Source: Bradyrhizobium sp. CCBAU 51627
GTDB taxonomy: Bacteria > Pseudomonadota > Alphaproteobacteria > Rhizobiales > Xanthobacteraceae
DNA: 64,000 nt
Assembly: GCF_028128765.1 (NCBI RefSeq)
Contig: NZ_LBJG01000027.1
Location: 1-64,000 of the forward strand
Direction: 5' to 3'
A program made the translations under genes and the position numbers. Of the stretch, positions 9,033 through 16,281 are shown piece after piece. Numbering within the stretch: the stretch's first letter is position 1; each line of letters starts with the position of its first letter. The notes beneath the pieces were generated by a model. It was not told the DNA's origin. It saw nothing but the letters and a program-made list of their open reading frames with translations, and did not search any database.

Positions 9033-9107
9033 TGCGTGCGCCTCTTCGCCGATCGCGATCCGCTGGAGCTCTGCAAGTAACACGGGATTGGGGAGGAGTA
9101 CGGCTTG
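9033..9107 (+). pseudogene. Decayed 3' end of a copy of the gene at 7032-7289
   Basis: Reading from 9033, the translation CVRLFADRDPLELCK, stop, HGIGEEYG aligns residue for residue with CRLFPDLDPLEIYREYGIGEEYG, the C-terminus of the 85-residue protein at 7032-7289. An in-frame TAA interrupts it at the Arg-Glu position. The 5' two thirds of the copy are gone; the DUF2182 stop codon lies just ahead. The simplest reading is an old tandem duplicate whose body was replaced when the DUF1326-DUF2182 pair arrived. Confidence 0.7.
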
Positions 9108-9203
9108 GGTGACCCATTCAGCCAGTTACCCGCGAAGAACGGACTCTCCACGGAAGAATTCCATGAGCCGTTTCAACTGCCATCCAATCGAGCGATCTGC
9201 CGG

Positions 9204-9872
9204 CTAATTTCTGATGTCGGAGCGCGGGGCCATCCACTCGAACATACGACGGCCGAACAGGCTGCCGAGGCCGACGAACATGGCCGCCGTTCCGATATTG
9301 AACATGATGATCATCAAGGTCGCATCGCCGGCATGGAAGAGCGAGAGGGCCGTCGCGCTTATCGCGGCCACCGACAGGCTCCCCATGAACGTCACGGCCG
9401 TCGGGCGCAGCGGAGCCGCGTACCGCAGCATGACCAGCATGGCTAGCGACAGCGGCAGGCTCGTCAGAACCAGGGTTGCAAGACAACGGGTCGTCTCGCC
9501 TAGACTGACCCCGTTCGGTCCCATCGATATCCACTGCGTGAGGCACTGGTAGCCGATGTTCGACAGCCAGATCGCCACGGCCGGCGCGGGCAGGATCAGC
9601 CACAGACGCGAGCGGTCGGGAAGACTGACGAGGAAAGCCGCGATGGCCGCGAGCACGCCCGTCAAGGCGGCCCCGACCACGCCGCCGGCGAAAGCCGGAT
9701 CGTGCAGCCGCTGCGCCAGGTCCGGACGGATACCCTGACTGACCGCGAGAAGCGCCACGACCAGGGCTGCGAGCAGGAGCCAGCAGGCCGCCCGCGTCAC
9801 CGGCGGCCGAAGGCGCCGCACAGGCTTCATGTTCGCGGCGAGGGATTCGATGAGATCGGGTGTCGCAATCAT
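9204..9872 (-). CDS. nrsF: NrsF-type membrane anti-sigma factor
   Basis: A 222-residue protein with six predicted membrane helices, matching the NrsF (formerly DUF1109) family that holds SigF-type sigma factors inactive at the membrane. Its start codon overlaps the sigma factor stop codon (ATGA), so the two are co-translated. In Caulobacter NrsF two conserved cysteines (131 and 181) are needed for release of SigF. Here the first is kept (Cys130 in TTRCLATL) but the second position is Ala (LFHAGDA, residue 181). An extra Cys110 is present. The sensing chemistry may therefore differ. Confidence 0.85.
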   Translation of the reverse strand: MIATPDLIESLAANMKPVRRLRPPVTRAACWLLLAALVVALLAVSQGIRPDLAQRLHDPAFAGGVVGAALTGVLAAIAAFLVSLPDRSRLWLILPAPAVAIWLSNIGYQCLTQWISMGPNGVSLGETTRCLATLVLTSLPLSLAMLVMLRYAAPLRPTAVTFMGSLSVAAISATALSLFHAGDATLMIIMFNIGTAAMFVGLGSLFGRRMFEWMAPRSDIRN

Positions 9873-10501
9873 GGTTCGCTCCGATCGCCCAGAATCTTCC
9901 GCAGGCCCTTCACCGCGCGATGCATGTTGACTTTGAGCGAGGCGATCGACATCCCGCTCGCTGTCGAAGCCTCCTTCAGCGACATCTCATTGAGCTTGAG
10001 TAGACGCACTGCCTTGCGCTGCATGGGAGGAAGCTCGCCGATCGCCTTTTCGAGATCATGTTTGTCCGGTCCTTCCTCCAAGTTCGCTTGAGGCTCGGAA
10101 AAGGTTTCATGTTCGGGCATTAGTGGCGTTTCCCGGTTCCGCCTGCGCCCTTGCCGCCGTAGCCGGTCGACGAACCGCCGGTTCGCGATCGTCACGAGCC
10201 ACGGGCCGAACGGCCTGGTCGGATCGAAGGTATGCCGGATCGCGTGAACGGTCAGCAGGATGTCCTGCACCGCATCCTCGATATCGCTCGGATCTCGATG
10301 CCGGCGTGCCGCCAGCGAACGCAGGTAGGGCGTGATTTCCCGAAGGAGACGCTGATAGGCCGGCCTGTCGCCGTCCTGGGCATGGGCCATCAGGATCGCC
10401 CAGTCGGTGTTGCGGCTCATGGGCTCGGGGACGGCCGGCGCAGCATCGCCTTCGCTGCCGACGAGCCTGAGCTGCGGAGGGCAGCCGTTTCGCTCGGTCA
10501 T
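9869..10501 (-). CDS. sigF: ECF sigma factor, SigF type
   Basis: A 210-residue group-IV (ECF) RNA polymerase sigma factor. Region 2 covers about residues 35-110 (AYQRLLREITPYLRSLAARR, then DIEDAVQDILLTVH) and region 4 about 145-205 with a helix-turn-helix (LNEMSLKEASTASGMSIASLKVN). The start is placed at ATG 10501, which overlaps the DoxX stop codon (ATGA); upstream in-frame codons lie inside doxX. Co-translation with doxX and nrsF means the sigma factor is made from the operon it most likely activates. Confidence 0.9.
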   Translation of the reverse strand: MTERNGCPPQLRLVGSEGDAAPAVPEPMSRNTDWAILMAHAQDGDRPAYQRLLREITPYLRSLAARRHRDPSDIEDAVQDILLTVHAIRHTFDPTRPFGPWLVTIANRRFVDRLRRQGRRRNRETPLMPEHETFSEPQANLEEGPDKHDLEKAIGELPPMQRKAVRLLKLNEMSLKEASTASGMSIASLKVNMHRAVKGLRKILGDRSEP

Positions 10502-11007
10502 TGACGTCCTCCGCCAGAGACTGGTGCCCGATAGCGCGAGGCTGCGAGATAATCGACTGAAAGCTTGCCGGGACCGATCGCCATAAGGGCCACGGCGAGC
10601 GCCGCCCACGGCAGATGGAAATTCGCCCACCCCTCCGGCACGACGAGCTGGATCACTCCAGTCATGACCAGAAGCGCAAGCGCGCTGAAGCGCGTCGCAA
10701 ATCCCAGGATCAGCAACGCTGGCAGCACGATCTCCGCGATTGCGTCAAAATATGCGAACACGGCGGGAAAAGGAAAATCGTACGCGTGTCCGAAGATGTG
10801 CAGCTTGAACTCGTCTTCGAAGAGGTACGCCGCCGCCGGCGACAAGGACAGGAAGCTGTCCCACTTCGTCAATCCCGATTTGAAGAACGGCAGCGCCAGG
10901 GCGATGCGAAGCACCGGTGGCGCCACGACGAGGGCGACCTGCGCGAGGTGCTCCACAAGGTGTCGCACGACACCTTCGACGGTCGACATGGCCGAGAAGG
11001 GACTCAT
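10498..11007 (-). CDS. bufD: DoxX-family membrane protein (bufferin operon)
   Basis: A 169-residue DoxX-family protein with four membrane helices (about 25-50, 80-103, 107-125, 130-147). DoxX proteins commonly close bufferin and related DUF692 operons; the role may be redox or membrane transfer of the modified peptide. The start overlaps the end of bufC and its stop overlaps the start of sigF, each by an ATGA junction, so it is the middle of a tightly coupled operon. The gene symbol follows the usual order in Caulobacter and is tentative. Confidence 0.8.
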   Translation of the reverse strand: MSPFSAMSTVEGVVRHLVEHLAQVALVVAPPVLRIALALPFFKSGLTKWDSFLSLSPAAAYLFEDEFKLHIFGHAYDFPFPAVFAYFDAIAEIVLPALLILGFATRFSALALLVMTGVIQLVVPEGWANFHLPWAALAVALMAIGPGKLSVDYLAASRYRAPVSGGGRQ

Positions 11008-11792
11008 GTCCGTAGCGGCTCCTGTGCGAAGGCGAAACCGACCACCACGCCCGCCCCGATCAGATCCGACAAATTCGCCGAAAGATCGAAGGTCGGGTCG
11101 GCGGCAATGGCTTCCTTGAAAGCCGCCGACACCGACCTTCCGGATCCGAGTGCGTGGATGAACTCCGGACTACCGTTCGGAATCGATCGAACCTCCACGC
11201 AGGCCTCCGGCCGAACAACGAGCGCGTTTTCGCCGCTGGCGGCCAAATCGACCGGCCCCGGAACGCCGCCATCGATGTTCATCTGCCAGATCGTCAGTGC
11301 CGGAAAGCGCGAGCGGACGATCCGGACCGACGGATGCAGCACAAGACTGACGTCCGGCAACAGGTCCGGATCAATCTCCGAGAACGCGGAAGGGCCGATC
11401 GGCGTGGCCTCGGCCGAATGGTAGGCCTCGATCCAGGCCCGCTCGATACGCGCCACGTCGGCCAGATACGGCAATACCGAAGCGGGTTCGAACCGGTCGA
11501 TGAAATCGGGTAGGCCCGCGCCATAGTCGAAGAGCATCGGCGACCGGGGCAAAGCGCCGACGACAAAGGCGCGGGCCAAGGCGTGGAAGAATTCCGACCC
11601 AACGATGCGGTGCACGGCGGGATAGGCATCCTTCAGTGTCTGCGTCAGGCCGACGATCACGTTGTTGCGGTAGACGGCGAAACGCCGCGAACTCGATTTC
11701 CCGTCGGGGCCGACCAGGCCCGCCGGCGCCGGAAGTGCGGGATCGAGCAGCGCGGCCGCGAAAGACCGTTGCCGCTCAGCCAGCGACTGCAT
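11004..11792 (-). CDS. bufC: BufC/HvfC-like DUF2063 partner protein
   Basis: A 262-residue protein whose first about 95 residues match the DUF2063 (HvfC/BufC N-terminal) domain: RFAVYRNNVIVGLTQTLKDA and YPAVHRIVGSEFFHALARAF are characteristic. The rest is a beta-rich domain typical of the same family. Such proteins bind the precursor peptide and present it to the DUF692 enzyme. It overlaps bufB by 17 bases and doxX by four. A separate role as a DNA-binding protein, suggested by the older name of the domain, is unlikely in this setting. Confidence 0.88.
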   Translation of the reverse strand: MQSLAERQRSFAAALLDPALPAPAGLVGPDGKSSSRRFAVYRNNVIVGLTQTLKDAYPAVHRIVGSEFFHALARAFVVGALPRSPMLFDYGAGLPDFIDRFEPASVLPYLADVARIERAWIEAYHSAEATPIGPSAFSEIDPDLLPDVSLVLHPSVRIVRSRFPALTIWQMNIDGGVPGPVDLAASGENALVVRPEACVEVRSIPNGSPEFIHALGSGRSVSAAFKEAIAADPTFDLSANLSDLIGAGVVVGFAFAQEPLRT

Positions 11793-12660
11793 GACGGGGC
11801 ATCTCCGGACGGTTGGCGGACATGATCACCTCAGCACGTTCGGCTTCGCCTGCGAGCGTCGGCCAAGGCGGCACCTCGGCGTCCCACTCGATCAGCGTCG
11901 GCACCGGGCCAACGAGCCGCACCGCGAGTTCGTAGAGATACCAGACGGCATCCTCGACCGGGCGATCGTGGGTATCGATGAGAAGCGGCCTCCCGGCCTC
12001 GTCGGCCTGCCGGTCGTTTCCGGCAAGGTGGATCTCCTTCACGCTCGCGAGCGGATAGCCTTCGATATAGGCGACCGGATCCCACTGCTGATTGGTCGAC
12101 GCGACGAAGACATTGTTGACGTCGAGCAGGAGACCGCAGCCGCTGCGCCGGACGACTTCGGCGATGAAGTCGGTCTCCGCGTAGGTGCTCTCGGCGAACG
12201 CGACATAGGTCGACGGGTTCTCCAGGAGCATCTGGCAGCCGAGGGCTGTCTGGATTTGGTCGATGTGCTCGACGACGCGCTGGAGCGTCTCGGACGTGTA
12301 GGGAACGGGAAGCAGGTCGTTCAGGAAACCGGTGTCGTGCGTCGACCACGCCAGATGTTCGGAAAACAGGCCGGGTCTGTAGCGCTGCCGGAGCAGTCTC
12401 AGCCGTTCGATATGATCTTCGTCCAGCGGCCTGTCCGCGCCGATCGACAGCCCGACGCCATGGAGGGACAGCGGGTAGCGCTCCCTAATGGCGGACAAAT
12501 AGCGGTGCGGCGGACCGCCCGGGCCCATGTAGTTCTCCGCATGCACCTCGAAGAAGCCGATATCGGGTGCCGTGTCGATGATCGTGCGATAGTGCTCGGC
12601 CTTGAGGCCGACGCCGGCGCGTGGCGGTATGCGATCTTCTGGCGATGACGGAAAGCGCAT
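11776..12660 (-). CDS. bufB: BufB, DUF692 multinuclear iron oxidative enzyme
   Basis: A 294-residue TIM-barrel enzyme of the MNIO (DUF692, MbnB-like) family, which uses an iron cluster to oxidise cysteines of a precursor peptide. Candidate iron ligands are spread as expected along the barrel: HAENYMG, SLHGVGLS, SEHLAWS, ENPSTY, DVNNVFV, KEIHLAGND, DTHDR and IEWDAE. In bufferin systems it converts central Cys of BufA into sulfur-containing heterocycles (thiooxazoles). It lies 49 bases downstream of bufA and overlaps bufC. Confidence 0.92.
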   Translation of the reverse strand: MRFPSSPEDRIPPRAGVGLKAEHYRTIIDTAPDIGFFEVHAENYMGPGGPPHRYLSAIRERYPLSLHGVGLSIGADRPLDEDHIERLRLLRQRYRPGLFSEHLAWSTHDTGFLNDLLPVPYTSETLQRVVEHIDQIQTALGCQMLLENPSTYVAFAESTYAETDFIAEVVRRSGCGLLLDVNNVFVASTNQQWDPVAYIEGYPLASVKEIHLAGNDRQADEAGRPLLIDTHDRPVEDAVWYLYELAVRLVGPVPTLIEWDAEVPPWPTLAGEAERAEVIMSANRPEMPRHAVAG

Positions 12661-12709
12661 GGCAACCTCGAGGATAGAGGGCGGGCCGTCGCGGCCCGCC
12701 CGGGATTCG

Positions 12710-13054
12710 TCAGGCCTTCGGGGTGAGGCTTCCGGCGCCCTTCGGCGTGTTCATGGTCGTGCAGGTGCCCTTGGGCTCGAGCTTGAACGCGTTGCCCTGA
12801 TAGTCGACGGTGCTGGTGCCGGCGCAGGTCGTGCCGGCTCCGGCGTAGCAGTCGTTCTGTCCCTTCAGGGCGACGCCGAAGCACTTCTCCATCTTGCCGC
12901 CCGCCATCGCTTTCATGGTCTGGGCCTGCTTCTCCTTCATTATCTTTTCCATGTCGCCTTTGTTCATCTGCGCGGTGGCCGACGTGGCGGCGAGCGCTCC
13001 AACAGCGACGGCGAATGCGCCGGCGACCATTGCGTTGAGCGTGCGATTGGACAT
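12710..13054 (-). CDS. bufA: BufA bufferin precursor (DUF2282)
   Basis: A 114-residue exported peptide precursor. The start at ATG 13054 follows a strong CGGAGGA ribosome site. A signal peptide covers residues 1-29 (ends SATAQ). The mature part has four cysteines (58, 69, 77, 98) in the DUF2282 pattern: KCFG, NDCYA, TTCAGTSTVDYQGNAF and GTCT. In characterised bufferins the two central Cys are modified by BufB/BufC and the outer two form a disulfide, giving a periplasmic copper chelator. Unlike microcin-type RiPPs there is no leader other than the signal peptide. It is first in its operon, behind a SigF-type promoter. Confidence 0.9.
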   Translation of the reverse strand: MSNRTLNAMVAGAFAVAVGALAATSATAQMNKGDMEKIMKEKQAQTMKAMAGGKMEKCFGVALKGQNDCYAGAGTTCAGTSTVDYQGNAFKLEPKGTCTTMNTPKGAGSLTPKA

Positions 13055-13136
13055 TCGAGTTCCTCCGGGTTCGGGGCGACTTTGCGAGGTGCATGGTCGC
13101 TGGTCCGACGGGCTGGTTTTCCCGTCCGTACCGATG

Positions 13137-13162
13137 TTCGCTGCGTCCCTGGTAAAGGTTAC
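13137..13162 (-). promoter_or_regulatory. SigF-type promoter of the bufA operon
   Basis: On the minus strand the sequence reads GTAACC (13162-13157), a 16-base spacer, then CGAA (13140-13137). This is the exact GTAACC-N16-CGAA form known for SigF promoters in Caulobacter. It lies about 83 bases before the bufA start codon and inside the 139-base gap between bufA and the thioredoxin gene. Its downstream operon encodes SigF itself, so it should be autoregulated. Confidence 0.8.
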
Positions 13163-13193
13163 ATGGCCTGTGCGCCCCACGGCCGTCACAGAG

Positions 13194-13784
13194 TTACGTT
13201 CTGTCAAGATAGGCAATGAGGTCGCCCGCCGCCGCGGACGACCAATCCGCCTCGCCCGGCAAGTAGCCGACGACTGTGCCAGAGCCCGAGATGGCGTAGG
13301 TGATCGGCATGCCATAGAGCGCAAACGGCGCCTTCCTGACGTTGTCGGCGTCGGAGTGCGCCACGTATCCGTTCGGGTCCAGGAAGATCGGAAGCGCCTT
13401 CAAGTCGAGCGACTTCACGAAACGCACCACCGCCTCGCGCGGACCGCGGTCTTCCGAGACGGCGACGACCTGTACCCTGCCCCGCCAGGCGTCCCGATAT
13501 AGCCTGTCGAGGGCGGGCAACTCCAAGCGGCAGGCCGCGCACCACGACGCCCAAAAGTTCACCAGGATCGGTTTGCCGCGTAGCGCCGACAGATCAGTTG
13601 TGCCGCCTTCCAAACGGAACAGCCGCAGTAGTGGCAGTTCCTGCGGCGGACGGAGGATGGTGAACTGGTAGCGTCCGGATGCGAACCTGGGAACGTCGTT
13701 TTCGGCCGCGGTCGCCTCGCGCAGCATGAGTTCGGCCGCCATGCCGGCCAGTGCGCGCAGCAGGATGGCGCGGCGTGACGGCAT
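13194..13784 (-). CDS. TlpA-family thioredoxin-like protein
   Basis: A 196-residue exported thioredoxin-fold protein when started at ATG 13784 (GAAGAAGGAAG upstream). The N-terminus has a twin-arginine-like signal (SRRAILLRALAGM, then ATAAEND). The active site is WASWCAACRLE, a CxxC redox pair after the NFWASW strand typical of TlpA/ResA/CcmG proteins. It probably reduces or isomerises disulfides in the periplasm, perhaps those of the bufferin or other metal-binding proteins. It follows the 109-residue gene by 20 bases and shares its promoter. Confidence 0.82.
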   Translation of the reverse strand: MPSRRAILLRALAGMAAELMLREATAAENDVPRFASGRYQFTILRPPQELPLLRLFRLEGGTTDLSALRGKPILVNFWASWCAACRLELPALDRLYRDAWRGRVQVVAVSEDRGPREAVVRFVKSLDLKALPIFLDPNGYVAHSDADNVRKAPFALYGMPITYAISGSGTVVGYLPGEADWSSAAAGDLIAYLDRT

Positions 13785-13804
13785 CCACGCTGTCGCTTCC
13801 TTCT

Positions 13805-14134
13805 TCAAGCCGTCTCCCGCACCGACAGCGCCGGCGACGATTGAGGAACTGCCGGCCGGAATGCGATGAAGAAGAACAGCGGGTTCGGGAGCCAGTAGAG
13901 CCACCCAATCGACGGCTCGCGCCCCCCGTCAGGAAGATGCAGGTCAAGCCACACGTAAAGGAACTTGTAGAAGCAGAGCCCGGGGATCCAGTTCGGCTTC
14001 AGCCGCGAGGTTCTCAGATACTTGCGGGCGATGTAGTAGTTGCCCTCGAAGGGCGTGATTCCGAAAAGGCCAATCGGTCCCTCCGCGATGACTTCGCCGC
14101 TCGCTCGATGCCTGATCCGGACGTGCCGCGACAT
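13805..14134 (-). CDS. Small protein, unknown; weak DUF427 resemblance
   Basis: A 109-residue protein, rich in aromatic residues. The phrase EGNYYIARKYLRTSRLK followed by a W/Y-rich segment recalls DUF427 proteins, but the match is weak and should be treated as a hint. The C-terminal half (LYWLPNPLFFFIAFRP) is hydrophobic. It is the first gene of a two-gene unit with the TlpA-like gene and starts about 34 bases after a SigF-like promoter, so it is probably part of the same stress response as the bufferin operon. Confidence 0.6.
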   Translation of the reverse strand: MSRHVRIRHRASGEVIAEGPIGLFGITPFEGNYYIARKYLRTSRLKPNWIPGLCFYKFLYVWLDLHLPDGGREPSIGWLYWLPNPLFFFIAFRPAVPQSSPALSVRETA

Positions 14135-14167
14135 GCTTCGACTTCCGATTTGGTACCTATGAATCCG

Positions 14168-14192
14168 TTCGCTGCATCGCCTGAAAGGTTAC
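14168..14192 (-). promoter_or_regulatory. SigF-like promoter of the thioredoxin unit
   Basis: On the minus strand GTAACC (14192-14187) is followed after 15 bases by CGAA (14171-14168). The surrounding words are the same as at the bufA promoter (ATGTAACCTTT and GCAGCGAAC), so common ancestry is likely despite the one-base-shorter spacer. The start codon of the 109-residue protein is 34 bases downstream. Confidence 0.68.
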
Positions 14193-14350
14193 ATGTCGCC
14201 GCGCAGTGTGACCATCTCGCCTCCTCGTTGCACTTCATCTTCGGCCTCGTCTTGGGCACCATCCATGCGCTCGGACGGTCAGGACACATCGAGGGAAATT
14301 CAAGGCGTCCATACCTGAGCACCGGAGCGGTGATTTCTCGCCGACAGGAC

Positions 14351-14376
14351 GTAACCTCGGGGCGGATCGCAGCGAA
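14351..14376 (+). promoter_or_regulatory. SigF-type promoter of the secreted-protein gene
   Basis: On the plus strand GTAACC (14351-14356), a 16-base spacer and CGAA (14373-14376) exactly match the SigF form. The spacer ends in GCAG just as in the other two sites. The secreted-protein start is about 93 bases downstream. The site is divergent from the thioredoxin-unit promoter 160 bases away. Confidence 0.78.
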
Positions 14377-14468
14377 CTGGAAGTCGGGCTCGCGCCCACC
14401 GGTGCCTTGAACGGCGTCAGCCGGGCCCCGCGCGCCGACTCGGTCACCTCGAAAGGCAACGATCCCAC

Positions 14469-15131
14469 ATGAAGAAATCGCTCGAACGACGTCTGTTGCT
14501 CTCGGCCGCGGCGGCCGGACTGCTCATCGCTTCCATCGGAAGCGGCTTCGCTGCCTCGTCTCTGAAACTGGAATTCATCACTCACGCCGCCTTCTTCTCG
14601 GCGGAAACCAAGCAGCCGAAGACGCTCGACCCTCAGGTCTTCGTCGAGGATACCTCCGCACCGGAGGCGACCGGTCCGCAGGGCATCAAGCATGTCGCCG
14701 GAGTGCGGCCACCGTTCATCGACCAGGACGCCAGGACGTCGAAGCTATTCAACGCCGAGCACAAGCCGCTGGGCTTCGATCTCCAGTCGTGGCTCTCCGC
14801 CGCCGGCACCGTCACGATCGTGGAGAAAGACGGCAAACTGACGCTCGATGCGACGTTCAAGAACCTGCAGCCGAACGCGAGCTACAGCCTCTTCGAGAAC
14901 CATTTCGACACGAAGCCGATCACGTTCACGCCGATGGACGGCGCGGGGAAGACAAACAGCTTCACCGCGAAGGCCGACGGCACCGCCACCGTCACCGTGA
15001 CTCTGCCGAGCATGCCGACTCACGACAATGCCGTTCTGCTCATTTACAACAGCAGCGGCCAACCGCATGGAACGGAGCGCGGCCGCATCGGCGTGGACGC
15101 CCATCACCAGATCATCGCGCGGCCCGAGTGA
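14469..15131 (+). CDS. Secreted protein of unknown function, SigF regulon candidate
   Basis: A 220-residue exported protein with a signal peptide ending near SGFAAS. The mature part is predicted beta-rich: VTIVEKDGKLTLDATFKNLQPNA and repeated TATVTVTL stretches suggest an immunoglobulin-like or CHRD-like sandwich in the C-terminal half. It has no Cys and four or five His, including VDAHHQII near the end, that could bind metal. No family is recognised. Its promoter is an exact SigF type, so it belongs with the bufferin response. Confidence 0.7.
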   Translation: MKKSLERRLLLSAAAAGLLIASIGSGFAASSLKLEFITHAAFFSAETKQPKTLDPQVFVEDTSAPEATGPQGIKHVAGVRPPFIDQDARTSKLFNAEHKPLGFDLQSWLSAAGTVTIVEKDGKLTLDATFKNLQPNASYSLFENHFDTKPITFTPMDGAGKTNSFTAKADGTATVTVTLPSMPTHDNAVLLIYNSSGQPHGTERGRIGVDAHHQIIARPE

Positions 15132-15370
15132 TCGTGAAGCGTTTTGCTTGGGACTACCGCCCCGGGTCCGCGCCGAGAGAGTATCCACCCGATAATGCCG
15201 AGCGAGTTGAGCGCGCCAGATGAGAGCACGCCCCGGCCGAATTCTACGCTGGGCTACACTAGCGCCCTCTGATTTGTCTTCCCAGGGAACTGGTCCAAAG
15301 AGGGATGCGACGACCAGAGAGCAAACGTGCAAGATCAAGCAGGGAAGATTTGCGCAGAATTAATTAGAGA

Positions 15371-15595
15371 CTAGCCGCAACACGAGATGGCGCTTGACCC
15401 GCCGGCGCGCTGCTCCTGAATTGACGGACACGGCACCGAGCCGTAGGAGCAGAATACGCAACAGTCGCCCGACTTCGGCTTCAGCTTCGTGCCACAACCG
15501 GTGCATATGTAGAAGAACTGACAGGCATCGGTCGGCATAGTCTCCGTTTTCGCGACGCCGCAGTGCGGACAGGTGATGGTCGATCGAAGCAGCAT
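15371..15595 (-). CDS. Small Cys-rich zinc-ribbon protein (GDCC type)
   Basis: A 74-residue protein from ATG 15595 (a GTG at 15625 would add ten residues). It has two CxxC pairs (CPHC and CTGC) that form a probable zinc ribbon, then the signature GDCCVFCSYGSVPCPSIQ and a terminal SCCG. This signature is recognisable from small proteins often found near mercury or heavy-metal genes, although the function is not established to my knowledge. The nearby bufferin locus makes a metal-binding role reasonable. Confidence 0.7.
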   Translation of the reverse strand: MLLRSTITCPHCGVAKTETMPTDACQFFYICTGCGTKLKPKSGDCCVFCSYGSVPCPSIQEQRAGGSSAISCCG

Positions 15596-15872
15596 TCGGA
15601 TCAGCTCTTGGGTGCGGACGGACACCCTGCTTTGACAGCACTACTTAAGTATCGATCCAAGGATGACAATCCGCGTCCGCCCGCTTTCGGCTCGTAAAAT
15701 GTGCTGACGCGGAAACGCGCAACGTCACCACAAACCAATGACTGCCTCGGACTTCGATATCCCGTCGGCCCGAACGCGCGCAGAGCGAATCCAACATCAG
15801 ACGCCGTCAAAATCGCTGGGCGGCGCTTTAGGCTTCAGCACACGCCTTGAAATTCGGAAACTACAGTGTTAG

Positions 15873-15889
15873 ACAAAATGGAGTTTTGT
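15873..15889. promoter_or_regulatory. Inverted repeat before the toxin-antitoxin pair
   Basis: A perfect inverted repeat ACAAAA-TGGAG-TTTTGT ends 20 bases before the antitoxin start codon. Toxin-antitoxin operons are usually repressed by the antitoxin at such a site, so this is a candidate autoregulatory operator. Confidence 0.5.
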
Positions 15890-15908
15890 TGAACATGGGC
15901 AAATTGCC

Positions 15909-16280
15909 ATGACAAAGGAATCAGCGAGTAAATCACCAGCCCGCCAGGGCAAGCGAGCGGCAGGCGCGGCCAAAGGCGGCTTGGGGCAGAAAGCCTATCA
16001 TCGGGAGGCAACGACAGGCCGGTTTGTCGTGGGCCAGGCGCGATTCGAGGCGGTTATGCGCGCGGCGGAAAAGTCGGGCCTCCTGAACGAAAAAGGCGGC
16101 CGTATCGGCGGCAGGGTGAGCCCAGCATTGGTGAGACAGGCCAAACGGCAGACGGGCATCGAGACGGATACAGACTTGATCGAGTTTGCCCTGGCGACGG
16201 TCGCGCTTGAAGACAACTTCGCAGACGCGTTCAAGGAGTCTCGCGCCCAGGTCGACCCGAAGCTGAAGCTTGGTTTTTAA
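15909..16280 (+). CDS. Antitoxin-like protein paired with PIN toxin
   Basis: A 123-residue protein. The N-terminal about 45 residues are basic and disordered (KSPARQGKRAAGAAKGG); a predicted helical region follows with QTGIETDTDLIEFALATVALEDNF at about 78-101, which resembles the ribbon-helix-helix end of several antitoxins. Its stop codon lies a base before the toxin GTG codon, so the two are translationally coupled. The family is not recognised; the antitoxin call rests on position and partner. Confidence 0.6.
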   Translation: MTKESASKSPARQGKRAAGAAKGGLGQKAYHREATTGRFVVGQARFEAVMRAAEKSGLLNEKGGRIGGRVSPALVRQAKRQTGIETDTDLIEFALATVALEDNFADAFKESRAQVDPKLKLGF

Positions 16281-16281
16281 G

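Noticed and set aside
10123..10504. Small plus-strand open frames under sigF
   Set aside because: They are antisense to the sigma factor and have no homology or ribosome site.
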